Below are positions 24,895 through 35,876 of a DNA stretch of 64,000 nucleotides, piece by piece. Below the pieces are notes generated by a model. It worked only from the letters and a program-made list of their open reading frames with translations. It was not told where the DNA came from and ran no database searches. How positions within the stretch are numbered: the stretch's first letter is position 1; each line of letters starts with the position of its first letter. The stretch comes from Zygnema cylindricum (Eukaryota; Streptophyta; Zygnematophyceae; Zygnematales; Zygnemataceae). The translations under genes were made by a program, and so were the position numbers. Location: assembly GCA_037447655.1 (NCBI GenBank), contig JBBHKE010001577.1:359545-423544 (forward strand), written 5' to 3'.

Positions 24895-27434
24895 TTATAC
24901 CTTGCCAGTCCTCGCAGAAGCCTCCTCACAGCTCCGAGAGGCATACCGAGCTTTAGAAGCTCGCTTTCATCCATATTATGAAGCTCAGCCATGTCCACCC
25001 ACTGTTCCGCCATCAATTCCGAGAACTGACCAAGTCCAAGACTCTCGAGAAAGGTCGTCATTTCCAAATCGTCTCTTTGGCTTTTTCCCACCGCACTCTG
25101 CAGTTTCCTCGAAGCTTCAAACGGAATTCCCAGTCCGGTCAGGTCCTCGAAAGACAATCCCGGGAGTTCTTCCATATCGACCCACGCCTCGATGAGATTA
25201 TTTGTGTATTCACTAAGTCCTAAACGCTTCATAAAGGTAGAAAGTCGGGGATCTTCTCGGGAAAGTTCCTTATTGTCTCCTAACCCTGACACTAATTTTC
25301 CTTTTTGCAGAACTTGAGTTTTTCTCTCCTCTTTCCTTGTCTGTGTTCTGGTATGAGGATTCTCGAGTTCCCTGTTATTCAATGTTAAAGGCAAGCATGG
25401 AATTTTGTTGGGTTGATACTGCGAGGAAAAAACTGTTATGTCCTTCATTTCTCTACCTACTGGGAAGTCACTTCCAATTGACATTGCTTTTGGAAGTAAT
25501 CTCCTTCTTGTGACAGTATCAGCATCTGCTTCCTCTCCCCTTTTCACTGAAAGAGTCTCTCTCATTGGCTGATGTTGTTCGTCTTCTTCTGCGGGAGGAG
25601 CCTGTTCGAGATCAATAATTGTCCTTCCTCCTCCTGCGTCCTGTCTAAAAAAAACTCCTCTAGGGTTTGCAGAAGTACCATCTTTTAAAAATTCCACATT
25701 CCTACAAGACTTATCTCTTTCCATTTCCCTCGACTTTTGTCCTTCACCTACCAATCCCTCTTCTACTCTTTCCTCCATCTCCACATCCTTCCCTCTTGCC
25801 TGTGCTTCCTCTGCATCCACACTATTTGCAACCAAGTTCTCGGCACCTCCTTCTGCATTCTCTCCCTCCACCCCTGTAGGATCCTGTACTCCATTCTTTC
25901 CCAAAGCTCCCACAGACCCCGTTTTTACATCCTCTCTCTGTCCAAAGGTGGGCTCTAAAGGTGTAAACTCTTTAGAGGATTCAGCGGTACTTAGCATAGA
26001 AGAAGCACTTCTCCTCCTAAGCTCAGCTGTAAGAAGCTCCACAGTTCTTCTTTCTAATTCTGCCCGAACTTCTCGGTCTCTACGGGCTCCCAAATGCCCT
26101 CCAGGCTCCTTCCCTCTACCCTTTTTCACAGGATATCGATGTTTTTCTTCCAAACCTAATTTATGTTTTCTTCCTCCACTTTCCTCCATAGAACCCTCCT
26201 CTGAAGTAGACAGTGACCTTGAGATTGACCTCGAGACCGATTTTGAGTTTTCTTTCGAATTGTCGGCTTTGGCGGAAGATTTTGAGCTTGGTTTTGCGAT
26301 CGTGTTTATCGGTGACTTAAGTTCTGCATTTAGCGATATTTTTTTTGAGTTTAACGGTAAATATGGTTTTGAACTTGACTCTGACTTTAGACTGCCTGCT
26401 GTTTCTGTTTCTGTTTGTACTTTTGAGGCTCCCGATTCGTTCCTTTCCCTCTCTCTCCCACTCTCTCTGAATTCCGTGCGAGAATGAAATCCTTCACTCA
26501 CATGCCTCTGAACCTCCGGAAAACCTTCATCGACAGCTGTCACCAAAGGAGCACTGTGTTGACACATGTCACGTCGATTCAGATGAGCCTCCATGGAACG
26601 CCGCATGTAAGGCTGAAAGCCGGAGAGAGTGGGAGGAGGGCGAGGGGGAGGGAGAGGTGAACTTATGGCTGCTGGGGAGGAGGGAGAGGGAGCTCCAGGA
26701 GGAAAGTGAGAGTGAGACAAGGACGGCAATGGTGACGTGTCATGATTCAAAAAAAACATGTCTGTCCTTGCATCCGATTTGATTCGCCCATTCTCTCCCA
26801 CTCTCTCCCTTTCTGCTTCTGTCCCACTCTCTCTCTCCTCTCCCCTTTGACTAGTTCTGCTCTCTCCCCTTCCCTCCTCTCCCTCCCTTTCCTCCACCTT
26901 CTCACTAGCAGCCACCATAGATTCCTCCGTGTACGGAACTTCCCCTGCAGGAGCCATAGCATAAAAAAGTCTTCCCTCCTCCTCTCCCCTCTCCCATTCA
27001 TCTCCTCCTCCTCCCCTCCCTCCTCCAAAATCTGGCCGCATCCATGGCGGATGATGATGAGGAGACCACATGTGCGGAAATCCATGTCTCTTCCCTCTCA
27101 TAAAGGGATGGCTGGGACCTCCGGGCGCCATACCTTCCAAAGGGTTCCACCAAGGGGGAGGAAGATGATAAGGAGGACCTCCTCCGCTGCCGCCATGGCG
27201 CCCTCCTCCTATTCCTCTTCCAGGAAATCCATGGCGTCCGGAGTGTGTGTGAGGGTGAGGGTGAAGAGGAGGCCGGAATCCTCTCCCTCTCCGACCATGA
27301 GGGACGCCATGGCTGCCATCTCCCCAATGAGACCATTCTTGTTGCCATCGAGGATCCATGGCGGGATGAAGGACGCCTTCCGGAGGCCCTTCTTCTCTTC
27401 CGGGAGTTCCATGGCGGGCTGGTTCTTCCGCCAT
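23215..27434 (-). CDS. Tandem SAM-domain protein, 2 or more exons
   Basis: Exon 1 (27434-24901, 844 codons plus 2 nt) starts MAEEPARHG and is Gly/Pro/His-rich, then charged and disordered. Two SAM domains follow: about residues 733-788 ([20 protein letters not shown]...) and 798-841 ([20 protein letters not shown]...). They resemble each other, so they arose by duplication. The donor CAAG-GTATAAC ends exon 1 just after the second domain. The intron contains the long CTCTCCCC array. In the simplest frame-consistent model exon 2 is 23617-23215: a short basic segment, a Ser-Pro run encoded by a hexanucleotide array, then [15 protein letters not shown]...[11 protein letters not shown] (978 aa in all). 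The last exon may instead begin at 23376 after CCAG. SAM domains usually mediate protein or RNA binding. The specific role is unknown. Confidence 0.75.
23385..23519. repeat. (GGGGGA)n hexanucleotide array
   Basis: About 22 units. On the gene strand it reads CCCTCC, either encoding a Ser-Pro run or serving as a giant polypyrimidine tract before the CCAG acceptor at 23377-23380. It is capable of triplex or G-rich structure. Confidence 0.9.
23649..24895. repeat. 1.2-kb (GAGAGGGG)n-type microsatellite in an intron
   Basis: An almost uninterrupted purine strand of GAGGGGGA/GAGAGG units, ending in (GGGAGA)n and (GA)n up to the exon-1 donor of the SAM gene. The long frames across it on both strands are artefacts of the repeat. 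Confidence 0.95.
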
Positions 27435-27882
27435 GGCTCTAAGAGAGAGAGGAAGGAAAGGGAGAGGGAGGAAACATCTCTTGGAGCTTAAGGCTAGGGT
27501 TCTTTGCTTTATTCTCTGCTTCGTGGCATGCAGGCGGATTCAGTTTTGCCTTCAGACGAAAGGAAAGGAAATGACGCGATCGTGGATTTTGCGCGGCTGC
27601 AGTGGGAATGGCCAATAACGCACGCTGGCGCATCGGACGGCTAGGATACGGCGCATTGAACTGCTGGGATCTGGCCAGCGTGACATGAGAGATGTGACAT
27701 GAGAGATAAGCAGATTCAACTATTCCTACAGCCAAGTGCAGGAATGTGAGGAAAGTACAGAAAGAACGAAACGTATTGTACGGCATAATACCTGTTTGCG
27801 TAGACCTGCTTGACAGTAGAGCGTTGACTGGCGGTTGCCATTATTCCGTCATTTTCGTGGTCGTTGCTTCAAGTGCAAACCA
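27435..27882. promoter_or_regulatory. 5' flank of the SAM-domain gene with direct repeat
   Basis: Presumed promoter and 5' UTR. From about 27769 to 27881 a segment (TACCTGTTTGCGTAGACCTG ... CATTTTCGTGGTCG ... AAGTGCAAAC) recurs at 28797-28907 on the other side of a MITE. No TATA box was assigned. Confidence 0.45.
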
Positions 27883-28783
27883 CACCGAGAATCGCTATTA
27901 GTGTTTATGTGTTTTTTGACACTTAGGGCATGGTTACATCAGGAGGTCTCTGTAATAGTACGGACATCAAAATTTCTGTATTACATCGCGTATCGTCTGT
28001 AAATAGGTTTTTACATACGTGTTGTTTTTTGAATCGTTCCACGTAAGTCGACGATCAAATCTCTAAAATCCCAAAGATTTGAAAACCGACCATTTTCGTA
28101 TGCAAATCCGTACTTGCGTACTTCACACGTGTACTTCGCAAGTGTACCGCGTCAATGTACCTCAGAGATCTCCTTCACTCTGCTGACTTTCAGGAAAAAA
28201 CCGTATTTCTTTTCGGCAAAGATTTTACGGTGACCTTGTCCGAAGGCACGTGACTTTGGGGGCGTGTGAAAATTTTCATTTTTCATCGACGCACGTGTCT
28301 TTCGTCCAAGTGTAACGAATTGACTGGTTCTGTATTGGTGAAGGGTTCACCAATACAAGAGGCGCATGGAGCAATTGCTTCGCAGATGAAGACCAAAATG
28401 TAATCGGACGGTCGACGTCTTCTCCCGGATACTTGGAGAATCGTTATCCTATTTTCTGTAATGTTGTTTTCAAGAAACTCACGAAAATATAGTACGGCAT
28501 GGTACGAAAAAGTACAAAATTATGTTTTAAACCTCACTTTTCGTCTGATGTAACCATACCCTTAAAACATATTTGATCCATACACAAAACATATTTGATC
28601 CATACACAAAACATATTTGATCCATACACAGATGTCGGACTAAAGATCTGACGGTTGCGATTGAAAGGTATAATTCTCAGCTTCCGATTGGCGGTCTCAA
28701 ATTGAAAATCAGACAAATGTGTACGGAGAAAGGATGTTTTGATGTGGCGAAAAAAGTATTAACACTACTAGCGATACGTGTTG
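27883..28783. mobile_element. CACCG-family MITE split by a Harbinger-like MITE
   Basis: Left end CACCGAGAATCGCTATTAGTG; right end AACACTACTAGCGATACGTG, diverged. The outer body on the right (GTACGGAGAAAGGATG...GGCGAAAAAAGTATTAACAC) is the 217-bp class. Without the nested element at 27926-28561 it is about 262 bp, and this includes a 22-bp unit (AAAACATATTTGATCCATAC plus AC) repeated three times at 28564-28630. Confidence 0.75.
27926..28561. mobile_element. PIF/Harbinger-like MITE with TTA target duplication
   Basis: Inverted ends are GGGCATGGTTACATCAG and CTGATGTAACCATACCC, with one mismatch, flanked by TTA at 27923-27925 and 28562-28564. Three-base TTA duplication and ends starting GGG fit PIF/Harbinger. 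It is 636 bp with no coding capacity. The central part shares about 270 bp with the hAT-type element at 13475. Confidence 0.88.
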
Positions 28784-28907
28784 TACAGAAATGACGAAAG
28801 GTATTGTACCTGTTTGCGTAGACCTGTTTGACAATCAATCGTTGACTGGGTGATTGGCATTTTCCCGCCATTTTCGTGGTCGGTACTCAGTACAAAGTGC
28901 AAACTGC

Positions 28908-30371
28908 CAACTCACAATCTAAATCCAACATCTTGAATGTTAAAAAACTCCAAAAAAACTTGAAAACAAAGGAAACCCTACAAAACCTTCAAAAAATCCC
29001 ACTAAACAAACTCGAAAACGCCAAAAATCCCATGAGAACTTTTAAATGTTGAAAGACCCTACAAAACCTTAAAAACCCAAGAAAACATTCTAAAACAGCC
29101 TAAAAAGCCCTATTAAAACCTAGGAAAACCTTCAAAAAAATATTTGAAAAATCCTTTTGGTCTTTCCAGGACGAGCCTATGAACTTTGAATAAACGGGGT
29201 ATACTCTAGTTGAATGTTTATATTCTTAATTTATCACAAGAGTTCCAAGATTTGAAAAGTGCACGCCAATTTGCATTGTGAGAACAATATACTGCCTGCC
29301 ACTAAAAGCTTTGAACCCGTACCCTTCATACAACTAACACCTCAAATTTATTAAATGCTTGTTGTCAAAATATCGCTATTTATAATGCAAAACAAATAAA
29401 TGTATGGAAGAGGGTAGTTGTTTTGATAGTGCTAAACATATTAGGACTAAAATGTCTTTAACCTTATTTCCAATTATTGAATTTTGTTTTTTGTTGGAGC
29501 AATTGAAAGGTAAGTTTGTTACTTTTCAATTGATTGTCTTGAAAAGGAAATTCAACGTTTGAAAATAACGTTAAACACCTTAAACGTCAAAAAATGTTCG
29601 GAAATAGCGGTGGGCAACGTCTTAAAACACCAGTTGATGTTGTATGGATGGTTCATGTAAAACATGTCATTTGCCTATTTATTAACATTTTCTTAAACCC
29701 CTCATCTTTTCTCCTCTCCTCCCCTGTCCTCTGTTGGTTTCGCCGATTATGAGGGATGTCGAAGTGGGCGATTTTATGACGATTTCGGTCACATCATGGA
29801 ACCGAGTCGGCTTGAATAGAATTACGTTATGAATCATACAAAGAGCTGTTAGACCAGATTTGTCTTTTATGCACTTAGATCAGTATATAATGTGTATTTA
29901 GCGGTGAAAATCATACATGTGGTATTACATCATTGAACCACACTCAGACATGCCACTATTGCAAAGCATTTCCATAGATTATAAAGGCAACACATGGCAA
30001 ATAGACAGATAACTACTTTTAGCATTTTTTTTCCCGCAATCACATTCTAGCAAAGAAGTGAATCAGCTTAATAAAAATTAGATTGTCTAACAAATGTAAT
30101 TTCCTATTCGGGTTCACATAGGCTTGCCCTGTGGGACGTTGAGTATAAAGTGACCACAAAGTTTATTACAATACTCATTTTCTCTTTTTTACATTGTAAT
30201 CATTTCTCTCTTTTACTCTACTCTCTACTTTCCATTTTTTAGCAATATATCATTTCGGACTTATTCCATTTGGCCTATATAACGATTTGTGCCCTGTCTA
30301 GTTGTTGTTCGCGGCTGCGGGAATTCCTTCCCAATTGCTCGGATGGAGAACGTAGGATTTAAACCTCTTCA
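28908..30371. other. Intergenic, A-rich, no gene seen
   Basis: At 28940-29150 there are repeated ACCCTACAAAACCTT/AAAAACCC-like runs. The remainder is AT-rich with no convincing coding frame on either strand. Confidence 0.45.
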
Positions 30372-31072
30372 TTACCCTCCTCTTCTCACCTCTCCTCTCT
30401 CCTTTCTCTCTTCTATTTTTTCCTCTTTTCTCCTTTCCTTTCCTCTCCTCTCCTCTCCACTCCTCTCCTCTCTTTTCGTCGACACTGCTGTCTTCTCTTC
30501 TCATGGCCTCTCCTCGCCTCTCCTATCCTCTCCTCTCCTCTCCTCTCCTCTCCTCTCCTCTCCTCTCCTTTCCTCTCCTCTCCTCTCCTACACTCCTTTC
30601 CTACTCTCATTTCCTCTCCTCTCTTCTCCTCTCTTCTCCTCTCCTCTACTCTTCTCTCTCCTCTTCTCTCCTCTCCTCTTCCCTCCTCTCCTCTCATCTC
30701 CTCTCCTCTCTTCCCTTCACTTTCTTTTCTTTTCCTATTTTCTCTCCTCTCTTCTCCTCTCCTCTCCTCTCCTTTCCTCTCCACTTTTCCCCTCTACTCT
30801 TCTGTCCTCTCCTGTCCTCTCCTCTTCTCTCGTTTCCTCTCTTCTCCTCTCCTCTCCTTACCTCTCCTTTCCTCTCCTCTCCTCATCTCTTTTCTCTTCT
30901 TTTCTCTATTCTCCTTTCCTTCTCTCTCTTTTTCTCTCCTCTCCTCTCCTTTCCATAACTCTGTTGTTTTTTATTCTTATCGCCACTCCTCTCTTTGCCT
31001 CTCGTCTCCTCTCGTTTGCTCTCCTCTCCTCTTCTCTCATCTCATCTCATCTCATCTCCTCTTCTATCCTCT
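30372..31072. repeat. (TCTCC)n pentanucleotide array, runs into a gap
   Basis: About 700 bp of degenerate TCTCC/TCTTC repeats that reach the assembly gap, so the true length is unknown. The long plus and minus frames across it are repeat artefacts. Confidence 0.95.
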
Positions 31073-31761
31073 NNNNNNNNNNNNNNNNNNNNNNNNNNNN
31101 NNNNNNNNNNNNNNNNNNNNNNNNNNNNNNNNNNNNNNNNNNNNNNNNNNNNNNNNNNNNNNNNNNNNNNNNNNNNNNNNNNNNNNNNNNNNNNNNNNNN
31201 NNNNNNNNNNNNNNNNNNNNNNNNNNNNNNNNNNNNNNNNNNNNNNNNNNNNNNNNNNNNNNNNNNNNNNNNNNNNNNNNNNNNNNNNNNNNNNNNNNNN
31301 NNNNNNNNNNNNNNNNNNNNNNNNNNNNNNNNNNNNNNNNNNNNNNNNNNNNNNNNNNNNNNNNNNNNNNNNNNNNNNNNNNNNNNNNNNNNNNNNNNNN
31401 NNNNNNNNNNNNNNNNNNNNNNNNNNNNNNNNNNNNNNNNNNNNNNNNNNNNNNNNNNNNNNNNNNNNNNNNNNNNNNNNNNNNNNNNNNNNNNNNNNNN
31501 NNNNNNNNNNNNNNNNNNNNNNNNNNNNNNNNNNNNNNNNNNNNNNNNNNNNNNNNNNNNNNNNNNNNNNNNNNNNNNNNNNNNNNNNNNNNNNNNNNNN
31601 NNNNNNNNNNNNNNNNNNNNNNNNNNNNNNNNNNNNNNNNNNNNNNNNNNNNNNNNNNNNNNNNNNNNNNNNNNNNNNNNNNNNNNNNNNNNNNNNNNNN
31701 NNNNNNNNNNNNNNNNNNNNNNNNNNNNNNNNNNNNNNNNNNNNNNNNNNNNNNNNNNNNN
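31073..31761. other. Assembly gap (689 N)
   Basis: A run of undetermined bases immediately follows the TCTCC array, so the gap was probably caused by the repeat. Confidence 1.
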
Positions 31762-34320
31762 TAGTTCATAAATTCTATAACAATATTCGGGTGAGATTCA
31801 GTTGTGAGCTCCCTCACCTAAAAAAAGTGCAAATTTTTGAAAAAAATCCACTCCCTCGAGTGTTGACTTAGAGTGGGCTTATAACAATATCTTAAATACT
31901 TGATGAAATGTCTTTTTGTGAGACATACTAAACACGTCCAAAGTTGTGATTGTAAGTCTTAATAAGTTTCGAGTGTTTTCCTTTTGGAGGGTGGAAACAC
32001 AATCATGTCATTTAGAATCGACATCGGCCTTGCTAATTTGTTTTCTTTATTCAAGATTCTTCAATGCGTAAGGTGTTGGCTTCACCGATTGTGAACCCTT
32101 TTAGGTTTTCGGTTTTTTTTTCTGTCTTTACTATTGGGATTTTCTTGTTGTTGCGGCCAAAATAAGTATAATAAAATTAGTACTTTTGATGAAGTGTTGC
32201 GAGCTTCTTTTTTTGTACTTTAAGAATTCGTGGGTTGCAATCTTGTCTCTCCATTTCGTTCCCTCCCAAAGTTTGAAGAGATCTCGAGAGAAATCGATTG
32301 ATTATGGTATAATAGACCCTTTGGGAATTCTTTGTTTTCCATCTTTTTTTGTAATTTTTGAACCTTAGGTGAAGATATTTTGGCCAACATGAAGATTTCG
32401 TCTTATAAATCCCCAACTCTATCGAGGTCGACCTTACAAACCTTGAATGTCCCTAAGGTTGACCGAGAAATAGAGGTTGGCATAAAAAATTGAGGCTCTC
32501 CACCCTATTTCTTTCATTGTCTATAAGTTTGAGACATTCTTCAACCAACACCTTTTCTTTATAGTTTTTTCGTGAGGTCTCTTTGGGTCTCAAATTCAAA
32601 CCATTCTTGCAAATTATGTGAAGTTTAAATCAAGTGTCTTCTCCCCAAAATTATGTTGTTGTTGTTCCTTGACATGAAGTCTATAGTTGTCTTAAAGGGT
32701 GAAAGTTGACGACCCACCGGTACTTGGGGTCCGAGCATGATGTTTTTTCGTGTCACCGTTGGAATAAGACATGACGCTATTGTTTTTTTTTTCCAAACCT
32801 TATTTTCTTTCTACGGGAGCTTTTTCTTTTGCATGAACCTAACTAACATGGCTGGATTTGGCTGCTTTACTTGTTCTTTTAACTAATACAATATCTAAAG
32901 TTAAAAATAGTTTGACTTTGCCACTACTTTTTAAACACTAAATTACAAGTTACTTCGTTGATTGTGGTAAAGTGTTTCAACTCGTTTGAGAATTTGTGTT
33001 TTTCGAAGCATTTGCATGTATATGGTTTTTTTAAAGGCAAATACAAGTCATCTAATTGGTTTAATTCTTTGCTCGGAGAGGTTGTATTTTGTTGCTTTTA
33101 TGCGAAGGCTTTTTCCGAATTTGTTCCCTTAGCCACCATCTACCGCCCTAAGAAATGGGACATTGTTAAACCCTAAGGTAAATCCATTACCGTTGGGTCT
33201 ATTATAACCTTGGGCCCATAGGGCTAGTTTTCATCACAAACGAGATTTTCAACCTTAGATTCTCAATCGCTTTTGGACGCTTGATCAATATGCATTTTTA
33301 AATATTTTTTGGTGTAATATCCACGTCAATGGTTGGTAGATTTTTCGCTTAAACCGTCGTTTTTCTTCCACACATTAGCCATAATCAATCAACAAAGGCT
33401 TAACAGTTCACTAATAACGTAATTATCTTACCCAATAAAAGATTGATTGGATGGTCATGATTAAATTCTCCAATTCGTCGTGGAGTTACTTTAATTTTAT
33501 GCCGCCTAGTCTTGACTGAGATATTGTACACCATAAATGTCATTTGTGTTTATAACACTATATTTGCAACCCTAAAGTACGACCTTTTGAACCTTTAATA
33601 TAACCAAAAGTACTTTTGTTTACATTAATAAAAGGTACAATTTAATCACTGTCAATTACTTTAATTTCGAAGGCATTTAAAAATGGTAATGTACGAATGT
33701 TTTAGACGATACAAATATTGTTGGTTATTTCATAAAAAATACAAAAAACGTGTGATGTAACGGTCTCGGATGATGTTGAGTGGCGTCGACAAAAAATTGC
33801 ACCCATATTTGATTCATAATTATAAAATTGGTTGGAAATTGTTTGAACTTGTTCTCACTAGTTCAATTGTGTCAATGTGAAAGCAGGCCATAATGATTAC
33901 ACTGTGGGAAATTGTATCAGAATTAGTGTAATAAGTGTTCAACATTGTCAATATTTTGTTGGCTTTTCATCCTTTAAACCCAAAATAAAGTTAAGAACAC
34001 CATCATCTTCTTTGCTCTAATATTGTTTTACACTAATATCCATCTTGTTGCAATCTAAGCGTCGATTTCTCAAACGCGACACTGCCATTGTAAATATACT
34101 AGAAGTCACAAAAGTCAAAATTGTAACAATATAAATTCGACATTTTTTTTGTTATTTTTTCAGAATCTGAACATCCCGTCACTTTAATTTTGCTCGTACA
34201 CTTACTCCCCCAATCCGCAAATCCTTTCGAACCTCCACAGTATATCACGTAAATGCGCACGCACGAAACATCGCGTACGCACGAAACGCCGTATTCGCAC
34301 GAAACTAACTTTTCAAAAAC
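31762..34320. other. Intergenic, no gene recognised
   Basis: AT-rich sequence with small frames only, none domain-like. It may contain decayed retroelement DNA similar in character to 56.7-58.7 kb, but I could not identify a family. Confidence 0.35.
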
Positions 34321-34338
34321 AACAGTAACCGTACAAAG

Positions 34339-34465
34339 AAATCGCAAAATTGTCGAGTACAATTTGGTCATCCTCAAACTTATGATGTACGAAAAGTTGC
34401 CGTCTTCTGTTTTTTCGATCCAATGTCACGTCATTTTCAAACTTATCTCAAAACACACTGGCGAT
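34339..34465. mobile_element. Degenerate fragment of the foldback-element family
   Basis: ATCGCAAAATTGTCGAGTAC, then GTCATCCTCAAACTTATGATG and the following blocks match in order the arms of the large foldback at 60464-62899. Soon after it, near 34482, TAAGGGTACGCC looks like a family terminus. Confidence 0.5.
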
Positions 34466-34660
34466 GTGTAAGTAAGGGTACGCCTCCTTGTGCTTTCAAC
34501 GGACAACCCCCGTCGTCATTTTTTTTTTTAAATATCACACTTGAGAATACGTTTTTCTATTTGTGAAAACGGACGAAACATGTTTACTGGATGGCTCCAA
34601 TATTATAGGCGTAAGTATCGACCGTTGGATTTTCCACTTTTTAAGATTCGCGAAGTAATC

Positions 34661-34729
34661 GCGCACATCATCCAGTGTGAGGAGACTATCCTCGCAGAGG
34701 AGAGTATCTTCACACTGGATGATGTGCGC
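34661..34729. repeat. 20-bp-arm perfect hairpin
   Basis: GCGCACATCATCCAGTGTGA at 34661-34680 is exactly inverted at 34710-34729, with further imperfect pairing inward. Short GATGTGCGC/GATGTCCGC repeats continue to about 34778. Confidence 0.85.
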
Positions 34730-34923
34730 AGTGTACACATTGGACGATGTGCGCGATGTAGACGATGTCCGCGATGTACACAAAAAAAAACCTCCAACAC
34801 GAACAGGCGATGAGAACCGAAGACGTCGTACACGCCATGTGTTTTCGGCCACGCTGGCTGAAGGTTCCAGCGAACCGCCCACCAAAAGTACCCTCCACTT
34901 GGTATTCACTGTCCACATTTTGC

Positions 34924-35137
34924 CACAGTTTGCCGCGCTTTCACTTTACTCGAATTTCTATTTTCAAATTAAAAAATAGTCTTTTTGTATTCAGCACAGT
35001 TTGCCGCGCTTTCACTGTTATTGAATTTGTATTTTCAAATTAAAAAATAGTCTTTTTGTATTTCACACAGTTTGCCGCACTTTCACTATATTAAAATTTC
35101 CATGTTCAAATTAAAACATCTTCTTTTTTTATTCAAC
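34924..35137. repeat. Three 71-bp tandem units
   Basis: Each unit starts CACAGTTTGCCGCGCTTTCA or a close variant, at 34924, 34995 and 35066, followed by an AT-rich half containing TTTTCAAATTAAAA. Confidence 0.9.
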
Positions 35138-35441
35138 ATTCCATTGCCAAATTCAATATTCAAATTCCGTAGCAAACATTTTGATGAATTTAAATTTTCA
35201 AAGCCAAAGATAAGGTTAGGGTTGCCAATATTAGAGCTGTAGACCTATATAAACTAACAAGGATGGAATGTATTACATAAAGAAGCATGTGGTGTATCTT
35301 GATTCAACTTTTGAAAATACTTTCTTTGTGTACATTTTTAACTATATTACGATTTCTTTCCCAAGTGGTAGCTTCAACCCACTTGCACTTTATCCGACCA
35401 TTTTACCCTGTTCAATACCACGTTTTCCAGTAAGTATAACA

Positions 35442-35557
35442 CCCTCAGTTCGCAAGACACATGACCGTAATGATGTCAACCTCGAAAAAAAAGAAAATCA
35501 CCCTCAGTTCGCAAGACACATGACCGTAATGATGTCAACCTCGAAAAAAAAGAAAAT
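35442..35557. repeat. 59-bp near-exact tandem duplication
   Basis: The segment starting CCCTCAGTTCGCAAGACACA occurs at 35442 and 35501 with no differences seen until the last bases. It is a recent duplication. Confidence 0.9.
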
Positions 35558-35617
35558 GGCGCTAGCAGTGAGGATCCTATAAACCTTGAAGGAGGAGGCA
35601 TCAGCGATAACGACACT

Positions 35618-35710
35618 AGTGCAACATGTGTTGTTTTTTTTGTTTGTTTTTTGTTTAGGTAGACGGTAGTGCAACATGTGCTGTTTTTTTTGTTTGTTTT
35701 TTGTTTAGGT
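35618..35710. repeat. 50-bp tandem duplication
   Basis: AGTGCAACATGTG followed by a T-rich run is repeated at 35618 and 35668. Confidence 0.85.
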
Positions 35711-35876
35711 TTTGTGTTCAGTTTTTTTTTGTGTGTTAGTAGGCTTTCATGATATGTATATTAGTAAAACTGAGCAATAATTGTGTTGTTTTTTTGTATT
35801 TCATAATTTATGCTTTTTGTTGAATGGTTCTGTTTTTTTTTAGGGTGTTATTTTTTCACTTATCTTTTTTATTTTT

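Noticed and set aside
23591-24956. Plus-strand frames of RGGEGE repeats (273 and 444 codons)
   Set aside because: They are translations of the GAGAGGGG array, which stays open in every frame.
23109-27434. A single 1441-codon minus-strand frame
   Set aside because: Only the first 844 codons are real. The frame then crosses the exon-1 donor and reads a microsatellite as Pro/Ser/Leu runs before ending out of frame with the conserved C-terminus.
30289-31771. Plus-strand 491-codon frame rich in Ser/Leu/Pro
   Set aside because: It is repeat DNA that runs through undetermined bases; no independent coding evidence.
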